Shown here: piece after piece, positions 15,159-23,289 of the stretch
Layout: the number at the start of each line of letters is the position of its first letter
Position numbering within the stretch: the first letter of the stretch is position 1
From: Dokdonia donghaensis DSW-1
GTDB taxonomy: Bacteria > Bacteroidota > Bacteroidia > Flavobacteriales > Flavobacteriaceae
Reading direction: 5' to 3'
NCBI RefSeq assembly: GCF_001653755.1
Contig: NZ_CP015125.1
Location: forward strand, 1,374,501-1,438,500
DNA length: 64,000 nucleotides
Program-made: the position numbers and the translations under genes
The notes under the pieces: generated by a model
The model's database searches: none
What the model was told of the DNA's origin: nothing
The model's input: the letters and a program-made list of their open reading frames with translations, nothing else

Positions 15159-16379
15159 ATGAATGTACTTGTGATCTCAACAGTTTGGGTAGAGCCCACT
15201 TCTTCGGCAGCAGGAAGTAGGATGTTACAGCTGCTTACTATTTTTAAAGAAAAAGGGTGGAATGTTACCTATGCAAGTACAGCGGGAGCTTCACAAAATG
15301 CAATCTCGCTTAGCGATTTTGGGATTGAGACCGCAACGATACAGCTTAACGATGATTCTTTTAACGCTTTCGCGAAAGCGTACAACCCCACCATCGTACT
15401 CTTTGATAGATTTATGGCAGAGGAGCAATTTGGTTGGCGAATAGACCAAGCGTGTCCAGATGCATTAAAAATACTAGACACCGAAGATCTGCACAGCCTA
15501 AGAAAAGCAAGAGCGCAAGCCGTAAAAGAAGAGCGAGTTTTCGAACACAAGGACTTAATTTCTGACATCGCAAAAAGGGAGATAGCCTCCATTTACAGAT
15601 GTGATCTCACCTTGATGATCTCAACAGTAGAGATGGAATTGCTTAAAACTACTTTTAACGTACCAGCATCTTTACTCTTTTATATCCCCTTTTTAGTGCC
15701 TAAAATCACTAGTGACTTTGTTCCTTATAATGAGCGTAAGCATTTTGTGGCAATAGGTAATTTTATACACCTGCCTAACTGGGATGCGACTCTTGAACTT
15801 AAGAAACACATCTGGCCAAACATACGTAAGCAGTTACCACAAGCCGAGATGCACATCTACGGTGCTTATATGCCAGAGAAGGCATTACAGCTGCATAATC
15901 CCAAAGAAGGATTTTTGGTAAAAGGAAGAGCAGAGAGTGCTCACCAGGTGATAAGAAATGCCAGAGTTTTACTAGCGCCGCTTAGGTATGGGGCTGGTCT
16001 TAAAGGTAAATTTATAGATGCGATGCAATGTGGTACCCCATCTGTAACAACAGAGATAGGTGCAGAGGGAATGGGGCAAAACCTAGACTGGTCAGGCAGT
16101 GTAAATGATGATTATGATGCATTTGTCAAAGCTGCAGTCTCCCTGTATGGTAACGAGTTAAAATGGCAAAAAGCTCAAGAAAATGGCGTAAGGATGATTA
16201 ATACCAATTTTCAAAAAGATACTTATGCCAGCCTGCTTACAGATACATTACAGCACCTGATAGATAATTTGATTATGCATCGTGCTGCAAACTTTACAGG
16301 CCAGATGTTACAACATCACACAATGCGTAGCACACTTTTTATGTCAAAATGGATAGCAGAAAAAAACAAAAAGGAGTAA
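15159..16379 (+). CDS. GT-B fold glycosyltransferase
   Basis: A 406-residue glycosyltransferase of the GT4/GT1-like type. The N-terminal Rossmann half opens ISTVWVEPTSSAAGSRMLQLL. The C-terminal half has a phosphate/nucleotide-binding loop with LAPLRYGAGLKGKFIDAMQCGTPSV near residue 270 (shown in part) and EIGAEGM shortly after, typical of nucleotide-sugar binding. Donor and acceptor are unknown. The palindrome at 15365-15380 is read as AFAKA at residues 70-74, in a surface loop of the first domain. Confidence 0.8.
   Translation: MNVLVISTVWVEPTSSAAGSRMLQLLTIFKEKGWNVTYASTAGASQNAISLSDFGIETATIQLNDDSFNAFAKAYNPTIVLFDRFMAEEQFGWRIDQACPDALKILDTEDLHSLRKARAQAVKEERVFEHKDLISDIAKREIASIYRCDLTLMISTVEMELLKTTFNVPASLLFYIPFLVPKITSDFVPYNERKHFVAIGNFIHLPNWDATLELKKHIWPNIRKQLPQAEMHIYGAYMPEKALQLHNPKEGFLVKGRAESAHQVIRNARVLLAPLRYGAGLKGKFIDAMQCGTPSVTTEIGAEGMGQNLDWSGSVNDDYDAFVKAAVSLYGNELKWQKAQENGVRMINTNFQKDTYASLLTDTLQHLIDNLIMHRAANFTGQMLQHHTMRSTLFMSKWIAEKNKKE
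15365..15380. repeat. interspersed palindrome, copy 6 (in GT-B glycosyltransferase, read AFAKA)
   Basis: Perfect 16-base palindrome, read as NAFAKAYNP. Confidence 0.95.
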
Positions 16380-16398
16380 GCCACGCTTACTCCTTTTT
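16368..16398. terminator. bidirectional terminator between glycosyltransferase and M3 peptidase genes
   Basis: Perfect 13-base arms (AAAAAGGAGTAAG) around a 5-base loop, with A- and T-tracts at both ends, between two convergent genes. The glycosyltransferase stop codon lies inside the left arm. Confidence 0.85.
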
Positions 16399-16419
16399 AA
16401 TTTTAATCGACTTAATATA

Positions 16420-18450
16420 TTAATCTATAAGTCCTGCTCTTTTGAGTAGTGCTTCTGGTTTAGGTTCTTGACCTCTAAAACGTTTATAGAGTGTCATAGG
16501 GTCCTCAGTTCCTCCTTTTGAGAGTACGTGGTCCTTAAATTTAGTTGCCACTTCTTTATTAAATATCCCTTGTTCTTTAAAATATTCAAAAGCATCTGCA
16601 TCTAGTACTTCTGCCCATTTGTAACTATAATATCCAGATGAGTAACCTCCTTGAAAAATGTGAGCAAAGGCTGTACTCATACAGGTCTCTGGAGTGTCTG
16701 GATACAAGGCAGTGTTGCCAAAGGCTTCTTTTTCAAAAGCTTTTACATCTGTTATATTGCTTGGGTCTTGCCCGTGCCACGACATATCTAGTAACCCAAA
16801 GCTAAGTTGTCTCAATGTTTGCATTCCTTCTTGAAATGTTGCTGCGTCTTTTATTTTTTGAACAAGCTCCATAGGTATTACTTCACCAGTTTCATAATGT
16901 GTTGCAAAGAGCTCTAGAGCTTCTTTTTCATAACACCAGTTTTCTAGCACTTGGCTAGGTAACTCTACAAAGTCCCAGTATACAGAAGTTCCAGATAGGC
17001 TAGGGTAGGTAGTGTTTGCTAGCATACCGTGTAACCCGTGACCAAACTCGTGAAAAAGGGTGGTAACTTCATTAAAAGTAAGTAGGGATGGCTTGCTAGG
17101 TGTAGATGGAGTGAAGTTGCAGACGTTAGATATGTGTGGTCGCTCATTTACTCCATTCTCAATTTTTTGACCTTTAAAAGAGGTCATCCAGGCGCCACCA
17201 CGTTTTCCTTTTCTTGGGTGAAAATCTGCATAAAAAAGAGAGATATAATTACCATCTACATCTGTAACTCTATAGGTTTTTACATCCTTGTGATATACAT
17301 CTACATCTGTTACCTGCTCAAACTGCAGCCCAAAGAGACGTGTTGCTACTTCAAACACACCATTTATTACATTTTCTAATTTAAAGTAAGGTTTGAGTTG
17401 CTCGTCATCAAGGTTAAAGAGTTCTTTCTTTAGTTTTTCAGAATAATAAGCACCATCCCATTTTTGAAGTGTGTCTATACCATCTTGTGCTTTTGCAAAA
17501 TTTTCTAATTGTGCAAACTCTCTCTCTGCTGCAGGTTTTGCTTTTTCTAAGAGTTCGTTTAGAAAATCTTTAACCTTAGCTGGCGTTTGTGCCATACGTT
17601 CTTCAAGTACAAAATGGGCGTGCGTGTCATAACCTAGTAGCTGTGCACGCTCGTGACGTAGGTTTACAATCTCAATGACGTTTTTTTGATTATCGTACTC
17701 ATTACCTTTAAAGGCTTTACTGCCAAAGGCAAGAGAAAGCTCTTTACGTAGCTCACGATAATCTGCATATTTCATAAAGGGAATGTAGCTAGGGTAGTCA
17801 AGTGTTACTACCCAGCCTTCTTTATTTCTAGAAGCTGCTTCTGCTGCAAAGGCTTCTTTTGCACTTGCAGGGACTCCAGCAAGATCTTCTTCATTTGTGA
17901 GGTGAAGCTCGTAGCTGTTTGTTTCTGCCAAGATATTTTCGCCAAAACTGAGTTTTAATTTTGCGAGAGCTGTATCAATTTCGCGTAAGCGTGATTTTTT
18001 ATCTTCAGGTAGGTTTGCTCCATTACGAGCAAAACTTTTATATTTTTTTTCTAGCAACGTTTTTTCTTCTACAGAAAGATCCAAATCATCTTTCTGGGCG
18101 TATATACTTTTAATACGCTCAAACAGTGTCTCGTTGAGAGTAACATCATTGCTAAAAGCGGTAAGAAGTGGCGATACTTCTTGTGCTATTTTTTGAATAG
18201 CCTCAGAGGTCTCTGCGCTATTAAGGTTAAAAAATACACTAGAAATACGATCTAGTTGTTGTCCAGAATAGTCAAGAGAAGCAATCGTATTTTGAAAGGT
18301 AGGTGCCTCAGTGTTATTTGTAATAGCATCTATCTCATTACGATTTATTTGTATCGCTTCTATAAAGGCTGGCTTAAAGTGCTCGTCCTTAATAGTATTA
18401 AATGGAGCTTCATTAAAGTCTTGTAAAAGTGGATTAGATGTAAGTGACAT
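16420..18450 (-). CDS. M3 family metallopeptidase (oligopeptidase A / peptidyl-dipeptidase Dcp type)
   Basis: A 676-residue zinc peptidase of the M3 family. The zinc site HEFGHGLHG is near residue 465, with the third ligand region SVYWDFVELPSQVLENW about 25 residues later. The helical N-terminal lobe (NPLLQDFNEAPFNTIKDEHF) is typical of Dcp/PrlC. It cleaves short peptides. No signal peptide is visible, so a cytoplasmic role in peptide turnover is likely. Distinguishing Dcp from oligopeptidase A needs comparison to known enzymes. Confidence 0.93.
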   Translation of the reverse strand: MSLTSNPLLQDFNEAPFNTIKDEHFKPAFIEAIQINRNEIDAITNNTEAPTFQNTIASLDYSGQQLDRISSVFFNLNSAETSEAIQKIAQEVSPLLTAFSNDVTLNETLFERIKSIYAQKDDLDLSVEEKTLLEKKYKSFARNGANLPEDKKSRLREIDTALAKLKLSFGENILAETNSYELHLTNEEDLAGVPASAKEAFAAEAASRNKEGWVVTLDYPSYIPFMKYADYRELRKELSLAFGSKAFKGNEYDNQKNVIEIVNLRHERAQLLGYDTHAHFVLEERMAQTPAKVKDFLNELLEKAKPAAEREFAQLENFAKAQDGIDTLQKWDGAYYSEKLKKELFNLDDEQLKPYFKLENVINGVFEVATRLFGLQFEQVTDVDVYHKDVKTYRVTDVDGNYISLFYADFHPRKGKRGGAWMTSFKGQKIENGVNERPHISNVCNFTPSTPSKPSLLTFNEVTTLFHEFGHGLHGMLANTTYPSLSGTSVYWDFVELPSQVLENWCYEKEALELFATHYETGEVIPMELVQKIKDAATFQEGMQTLRQLSFGLLDMSWHGQDPSNITDVKAFEKEAFGNTALYPDTPETCMSTAFAHIFQGGYSSGYYSYKWAEVLDADAFEYFKEQGIFNKEVATKFKDHVLSKGGTEDPMTLYKRFRGQEPKPEALLKRAGLID

Positions 18451-18681
18451 ATGTGCTTTGAAAATTAGAATTCGTTATAAATGAGTGTTTTATCGAAAAA
18501 AATATGCGTTTTATCGATATATGCAATAATTTTTATATGTTAGCAGCCTCTATTTGAAATAGATATATATTTGAGAAAATATGAAATTGATTTCCCCCAA
18601 TCGATGTAGATATTAAAAAGGTTTGATTAATATTTAGAATGGTTAATAAATACAGTATCAATCCCCCACAACTGCATTGAT
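18451..18681. other. gene-poor gap between M3 peptidase start and purE terminator
   Basis: About 230 AT-rich bases with no convincing coding frame. CCCCC tracts occur at 18595 and 18663, and the strong hairpin that follows has its T-run on the plus strand, so a short plus-strand RNA is possible but unproven. Confidence 0.3.
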
Positions 18682-18707
18682 AAAGACCGCTCGTAAGAGC
18701 GGTCTTT
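18682..18707. terminator. terminator hairpin beside purE
   Basis: Perfect 11-base arms (AAAGACCGCTC) around GTAA, with a run of seven T on the plus strand starting in the arm and a shorter T-run on the minus strand. It lies 3 bases past the purE stop, so it can end purEK transcription, but its stronger orientation is the plus strand. Confidence 0.75.
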
Positions 18708-18709
18708 TT

Positions 18710-19189
18710 TTATTTTATGCTTTTTGCGCCTTCTATAACTTTTTGCTTGAGGCCTTCTTTATAGGCAAGCATTTTATCTTGTAGTTCGGTATCTCTTGCG
18801 CCTAGAATTTGTGCTGCAAGTATTCCAGCATTTTTTGCGCCATCTAGTGCCACTGTTGCGACAGGTACTCCTCCTGGCATTTGTAATATAGAGAGCACAG
18901 AGTCCCATCCATCTATAGAGTTGCGAGACTTAACTGGTACGCCTATCACTGGTAATGGTGATAAAGAAGCAACCATACCTGGGAGGTGAGCAGCGCCACC
19001 AGCACCAGCTATAATTACATTTATGCCACGCGTATGTGCATTTTTACTATAATCAAAAAGTTTATCTGGTGTGCGGTGTGCACTTACGATGTCTACCTCT
19101 ATATCGATATCCATCTCTTTTAAGAAGTCTATAGCTTCTTGCATTACTGGGAGGTCACTCGTGCTTCCCATTATGATTCCTACTTTCAT
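18710..19189 (-). CDS. purE: 5-(carboxyamino)imidazole ribonucleotide mutase
   Basis: A 159-residue class I PurE. Signature elements are GSTSDLPVM near residue 8, SAHRTPDKL near 39 and AGGAAHLPGM near 65, including the catalytic histidine in SAHR. It converts N5-CAIR to CAIR in purine synthesis, using the product of PurK. It lies 10 bases downstream of purK on the same strand, the usual purK-purE pairing of de novo purine synthesis. Confidence 0.97.
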   Translation of the reverse strand: MKVGIIMGSTSDLPVMQEAIDFLKEMDIDIEVDIVSAHRTPDKLFDYSKNAHTRGINVIIAGAGGAAHLPGMVASLSPLPVIGVPVKSRNSIDGWDSVLSILQMPGGVPVATVALDGAKNAGILAAQILGARDTELQDKMLAYKEGLKQKVIEGAKSIK

Positions 19190-19199
19190 CGTGTTTGAT

Positions 19200-20354
19200 T
19201 TATTGTGCGATTACTTTTATGCTTCCTTTTACCTTTTCGGCTACAGTTCTTGCTTTTTCTATATTGTGATCTACAATAGTTACGTGACCCATTTTTCTAA
19301 AAGGGCGCGTCTCCTTTTTACCATAAATATGAGGGGTTACCCCGTCCATACCCATTATATGCTCTATGTTTTCATATTTTACTGGGCCAGTATAGCCTTC
19401 ATCTCCTACTAGATTTACCATTACAGAAGCAACTTTACTATCTGTATTGCCTAGCGGTAGATCTAAAATGGCTCTGAGATGCTGCTCAAACTGGTTTGTA
19501 AAACTTCCTTCTATACTGTAGTGACCACTATTATGTGGTCTTGGAGCTACTTCATTTACAAGAATTTCATCATTTTCTGTCTGAAACATTTCTACAGCAA
19601 GTAAGCCCACGTGACCAAAGGCATTAGAAACCTTCTCTGCAATATCTCGTGCTTTTTGAGCTACGGTCTCATCTATACGAGCTGGGCAGATAACATACTC
19701 CACTTGGTTTGCCTCTGGATGAAACTCCATCTCTACCACAGGGTAGGTTTTAACCTCTCCAGATACATTGCGAGCTACTATTACGGCCAGCTCATTTTTA
19801 AATGGGATCATCTTTTCGGCTATGCAAGGTACTTCTGGTAAAGTGTCGAGATCACTTGCGGTGCGCACTACAGATACCCCTTTGCCATCATAGCCTCCTG
19901 TACAAGATTTCCAAATAAATGGCAGATTGTCTAGCCATTGTGGAGATTCTTTTACCGCTTTCGCGAAAGCGTACTTCTCATAACTTGCCGTCGGGATGTT
20001 GTGCTTTTTATAAAAATCTTTTTGAACTCCCTTATCTTGTATATTACGTAAAACCGAAGGCTGAGGGTATACCTTTATGCCTTCTTTTTCTAAAGTTTCG
20101 AGAGCATCTATATTTACACTCTCAATCTCAAAGGTGAGCACATCTACCTTACGGCCAAAGTTAAGTACCGTCTCATAATCCATAAGACTACCTTGTGTAA
20201 AATGGTTACAGGCAACTTTACTGGGAGCCTCATTACTGGGGTCTAGTACGTAGGTCTGTATGTCGTACTTGCGGGTGTCGTAAAGCATCATTTTACCTAG
20301 TTGACCACCACCTAAGATGCCTAATTTAAATTGAGAAGAGAAGTAATTTTTCAT
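19200..20354 (-). CDS. purK: 5-(carboxyamino)imidazole ribonucleotide synthase
   Basis: A 384-residue ATP-grasp enzyme. The N-terminal domain begins LGILGGGQLGKMM; ATP-grasp elements include FIWKSCTGGYDGKGV near residue 150 and NEVAPRPHNSGHYSIEGS near 270. It makes N5-CAIR from AIR, bicarbonate and ATP and feeds PurE. The palindrome at 19956-19971 is read as AFAKA at about residues 129-133, in the loop between the N-terminal domain and the ATP-grasp lobe. A decayed palindrome copy lies just upstream of its start. Confidence 0.96.
   Translation of the reverse strand: MKNYFSSQFKLGILGGGQLGKMMLYDTRKYDIQTYVLDPSNEAPSKVACNHFTQGSLMDYETVLNFGRKVDVLTFEIESVNIDALETLEKEGIKVYPQPSVLRNIQDKGVQKDFYKKHNIPTASYEKYAFAKAVKESPQWLDNLPFIWKSCTGGYDGKGVSVVRTASDLDTLPEVPCIAEKMIPFKNELAVIVARNVSGEVKTYPVVEMEFHPEANQVEYVICPARIDETVAQKARDIAEKVSNAFGHVGLLAVEMFQTENDEILVNEVAPRPHNSGHYSIEGSFTNQFEQHLRAILDLPLGNTDSKVASVMVNLVGDEGYTGPVKYENIEHIMGMDGVTPHIYGKKETRPFRKMGHVTIVDHNIEKARTVAEKVKGSIKVIAQ
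19956..19971. repeat. interspersed palindrome, copy 7 (in purK, read AFAKA)
   Basis: Perfect 16-base palindrome, read as KYAFAKAVKES between the N-terminal and ATP-grasp domains of PurK. Confidence 0.95.
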
Positions 20355-20365
20355 AGCATATAAGT

Positions 20366-20378
20366 TTTCGCGAAAGCG
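20366..20378. repeat. eroded palindrome copy upstream of purK
   Basis: TTTCGCGAAAGCG: the core and one arm are intact, while the other arm lacks the CGC end. Sits 12 bases before the purK start codon. Confidence 0.75.
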
Positions 20379-20471
20379 AAAAATAGTGGTTCAAAAATAC
20401 AAAATCGTCTGAGAGTAACTCATAATTATGTATTCATATCGAGATAGCTATAAGGACTGATTTTCAAATAC

Positions 20472-20479
20472 TATCTTTG
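20472..20479 (+). promoter_or_regulatory. candidate -7 box of the hpt-adk fusion gene
   Basis: TATCTTTG fits TAnnTTTG and ends 13 bases before the ATG at 20493, predicting a very short leader. No good TTG partner is seen. Confidence 0.45.
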
Positions 20480-20492
20480 CCCTTTATTATTT

Positions 20493-21608
20493 ATGAAAAA
20501 TACAATTACACTTCACGACCTAACGTTTGAAAAATCTATTTCAAAAACAGATGTGCAACACGCTGTAAATGGTGTGGCTGTGCGTCTTAATGAAGATTAC
20601 AGAGGCAAGCGACCAGTGTTTCTTACAGTGCTTAATGGTGCTTTTTTATTTAGTGCAGAGCTCATAAAAAAGTTTGACCACGAGTGCGAGATGAGCTTTA
20701 TCAAGGTGGCTAGTTATGATGGAACACAGCAAAGCGATGAGATTCATACCGTAATGGGGGCAGAGCCATCACTAAAAGGACGAGATGTAATCGTAGTAGA
20801 AGATATAGTAGACTCTGGTAATACCATAGAGACTATTATAAAAATACTTGAACAAGAAGAGGTGGCGTCATATCGTATAGCCTCACTTTTATATAAACCA
20901 GAAGCTTATAAGAAACCGTATAAGGTAGATTATATAGGCCTGGAAATTTCTAATGATTTTGTGGTAGGGTTTGGTCTAGATTATAATGGTCTAGGGCGTA
21001 ACCTCACATCAATATATAAACTTAAAAAAACTCATATGACCAATCTGGTTTTATTTGGCCCTCCAGGTGCCGGTAAAGGAACACAAGCCGAAGTTTTAAA
21101 AGAGAAGTATGACCTAGTACATATAAGTACTGGTGATGTTTTTAGATACAACATAAAAAACGCTACAGAACTTGGAACACTGGCAAAGTCTTATATAGAC
21201 AAAGGTCAGTTAGTGCCAGATACTGTTACGATAGATATGCTTAGTGCAGAGGTAGAGAAAAATGCAGATGCAAAAGGATTTATTTTTGACGGTTTTCCAC
21301 GTACAGAAGCTCAGGCAGATGCTCTTGCAACATTACTAGCTTCAAAAAATACAGAGGTTGCAGGTATGGTTGCATTAGAGGTAGATGATGAGGTGCTTGT
21401 ACAGCGATTACTTGAGCGTGGTAAAACTTCTGGTCGTGCAGATGATGCAGATGAGGATGTGATACGTAATCGTATAAAAGTATATTATGCAGAGACAGCA
21501 ATCTTAAAAGGATACTACGAGAAGCAAGATAAGTACCACGGAGTAGATGGGGTAGGTAGTATAGAAGAGATTACTGCAAGATTAAGTGACGTGATTGACA
21601 CGTTATAG
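20493..21608 (+). CDS. hypoxanthine phosphoribosyltransferase-adenylate kinase fusion
   Basis: A 371-residue two-domain protein. Residues 1-~178 are a purine phosphoribosyltransferase: PRPP-binding loop VIVVEDIVDSGNT at 99-111 and the flexible-loop motif SYDGTQQS near 74. Residues 182-371 are a complete short-type adenylate kinase beginning MTNLVLF with P-loop GPPGAGKGT at 189-197, FDGFPRT near 270 and the GRADD region near 305. The reading frame runs through without a stop; Met182 (ATG at 21036) could also act as an internal start for free Adk. It combines purine salvage (IMP/GMP formation) with AMP phosphorylation and sits next to purE-purK. Confidence 0.93.
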   Translation: MKNTITLHDLTFEKSISKTDVQHAVNGVAVRLNEDYRGKRPVFLTVLNGAFLFSAELIKKFDHECEMSFIKVASYDGTQQSDEIHTVMGAEPSLKGRDVIVVEDIVDSGNTIETIIKILEQEEVASYRIASLLYKPEAYKKPYKVDYIGLEISNDFVVGFGLDYNGLGRNLTSIYKLKKTHMTNLVLFGPPGAGKGTQAEVLKEKYDLVHISTGDVFRYNIKNATELGTLAKSYIDKGQLVPDTVTIDMLSAEVEKNADAKGFIFDGFPRTEAQADALATLLASKNTEVAGMVALEVDDEVLVQRLLERGKTSGRADDADEDVIRNRIKVYYAETAILKGYYEKQDKYHGVDGVGSIEEITARLSDVIDTL

Positions 21609-21657
21609 ATTAGTGAAGAACTAATCATTACAATTAAATATAAAGGCTAGCTGAAAG

Positions 21658-22656
21658 ATGACTGAAGGAAATTTTGTAGACTATGTAAAGATTCACACAA
21701 CCTCTGGTAATGGAGGATCTGGATCTGCGCACTTACACCGCGAAAAGTTTATAGAAAAAGGAGGCCCAGACGGGGGTGATGGTGGTCGTGGTGGACATAT
21801 TATAGTGCGAGGTAACTCAAACTTATGGACACTTATACACCTTAAATTTAAACGTCACTTGAGAGCTGGTCACGGAGGTAATGGTGCAAAGTCAAGATCT
21901 ACTGGCCTAGATGGAGAAGATACCTATATAGACGTGCCTCTAGGTACCACCATAAAAGATACAGAGACAGATAAAGTCTTGTTTGAAATCACAGAGGATG
22001 GTCAAGAGTTTATCGCTGCCGAAGGTGGTATGGGAGGTCGTGGTAACTGGCACTTTAAAAGTAGTACTAACCAGACACCTAGATATGCACAACCAGGTAT
22101 AGATGGTTATGAAGTCTCACTTACTTTGGAGCTTAAAGTTCTGGCAGACGTAGGTCTGGTAGGTTTTCCTAATGTAGGGAAGTCTACATTACTAGCATCT
22201 ATCACAGCGGCCAAACCAAAAATCGCAAATTACGAGTTTACCACTCTTAAGCCTAATTTGGGTATTGTAGAGTATCGCGATTACAGGTCATTTGTAATGG
22301 CAGATATACCAGGTATTATAGAAGGAGCCTCAGAGGGTAGAGGGATAGGTCACCGGTTTTTACGCCACATAGAGCGTAACTCTACATTGCTCTTTATGAT
22401 TCCGGCAGATGCAGATAGTATTTCAGAACAATATGAGATTTTGCTCAATGAGCTCAAAAAGTATAATCCAGAAATGCTCGACAAGAGTAGAATGATTGCT
22501 ATTACAAAGAGTGATATGCTGGATGATGAGCTTAAGGGAGAGCTTTCTGAAGAGCTTGATAGAGAACTTCCTATTCCCTATTTATTTATCTCTGCGGTTG
22601 CACAACAAGGTCTTGTAGAACTTAAAGACGCCCTGTGGAAAATGATGAATGAGTAG
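21658..22656 (+). CDS. obg: Obg family GTPase
   Basis: A 332-residue GTPase. The N-terminal glycine-rich Obg fold (GNGGSGSAHLHREKFIEKGG and the following glycine repeats, residues ~17-80) is followed by a G domain with G1 GFPNVGKST near 168, G3 DIPGIIEGA near 214, G4 TKSD near 281 and G5 SAV near 310. The C-terminal OCT extension is absent, as is common in this phylum. It acts in ribosome 50S maturation and the stringent response. It follows the hpt-adk fusion by 49 bases and is probably co-transcribed. Confidence 0.96.
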   Translation: MTEGNFVDYVKIHTTSGNGGSGSAHLHREKFIEKGGPDGGDGGRGGHIIVRGNSNLWTLIHLKFKRHLRAGHGGNGAKSRSTGLDGEDTYIDVPLGTTIKDTETDKVLFEITEDGQEFIAAEGGMGGRGNWHFKSSTNQTPRYAQPGIDGYEVSLTLELKVLADVGLVGFPNVGKSTLLASITAAKPKIANYEFTTLKPNLGIVEYRDYRSFVMADIPGIIEGASEGRGIGHRFLRHIERNSTLLFMIPADADSISEQYEILLNELKKYNPEMLDKSRMIAITKSDMLDDELKGELSEELDRELPIPYLFISAVAQQGLVELKDALWKMMNE

Positions 22657-22721
22657 TTAAGAACTAACAAAATATAATAATCCGTATAAACCTTTGTTAT
22701 CTTTATGCAAAACAAAGATTT

Positions 22722-23246
22722 ATGCGGATTTTTTTATACCTCATTATATGTGCGCTACTCACGAGTTGCGGGACAACATTTGTAGACTATGATTATGATA
22801 CAAAGGTAGACTTCTCAAAGCTCTCCTCTTATAATTATGACTTCTCTGAAGCAACTGGACTGCTGGAATTTGATGAGCGTAGAGTGGTGAAGTATACAGA
22901 TAGTATACTGCAATCTCGCGGTTATATTAAGACGGAGACTAATGACTTTTTTATAAAAATCACATCAGAAGAGTATGAGACAAGCTCTAGAAACACCTTA
23001 GGCGTAGGTGTAGGAGGCGGCGGAGGTACTGTAGGTGTAGGTGTGAGTGGCGGCATACCCATAGGCGGTCCAGAGCGACACCTCAAGATGGTTGTTACTG
23101 TTTATAGAGCATTAGGTAATCAACCCACGGTATGGGAGGCTATAAGTGAGAGCGATATTAAAGTAAACGCAAAACCTGATAAACGGGATGCTCATTTTAA
23201 AAAGCTTGTAGAAAAAATTTTTAACAAATTTCCGCCAGAGCAGTAA
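22722..23246 (+). CDS. DUF4136 family lipoprotein
   Basis: A 174-residue lipoprotein: lipobox LLTSC (Cys at about residue 16), then FVDYDYDTKVDFSKLSSYNY, the usual start of DUF4136. A glycine-rich stretch (GVGVGGGGGTVGVGVSGG) lies near residues 92-110. DUF4136 proteins are envelope lipoproteins of unknown function. It lies between obg and a TPR protein on the same strand but with its own 65-base gap. Confidence 0.75.
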   Translation: MRIFLYLIICALLTSCGTTFVDYDYDTKVDFSKLSSYNYDFSEATGLLEFDERRVVKYTDSILQSRGYIKTETNDFFIKITSEEYETSSRNTLGVGVGGGGGTVGVGVSGGIPIGGPERHLKMVVTVYRALGNQPTVWEAISESDIKVNAKPDKRDAHFKKLVEKIFNKFPPEQ

Positions 23247-23278
23247 TTGTACTTTGGCACCATAATGGTATATATTTG
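23247..23278 (+). promoter_or_regulatory. candidate promoter of the TPR protein gene
   Basis: TTG at 23247-23249, a 21-base spacer and TATATTTG at 23271-23278, ending 11 bases before the ATG at 23290. The spacer is slightly longer than the usual 18-19. Confidence 0.4.
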
Positions 23279-23289
23279 ATTAAAATAAT

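Noticed and set aside
17990..18003. A palindrome-like TTTCGCGTAAGCG in the M3 peptidase gene
   Set aside because: The core is broken (CGCGTAAG) and the arms do not pair, so it was not counted.
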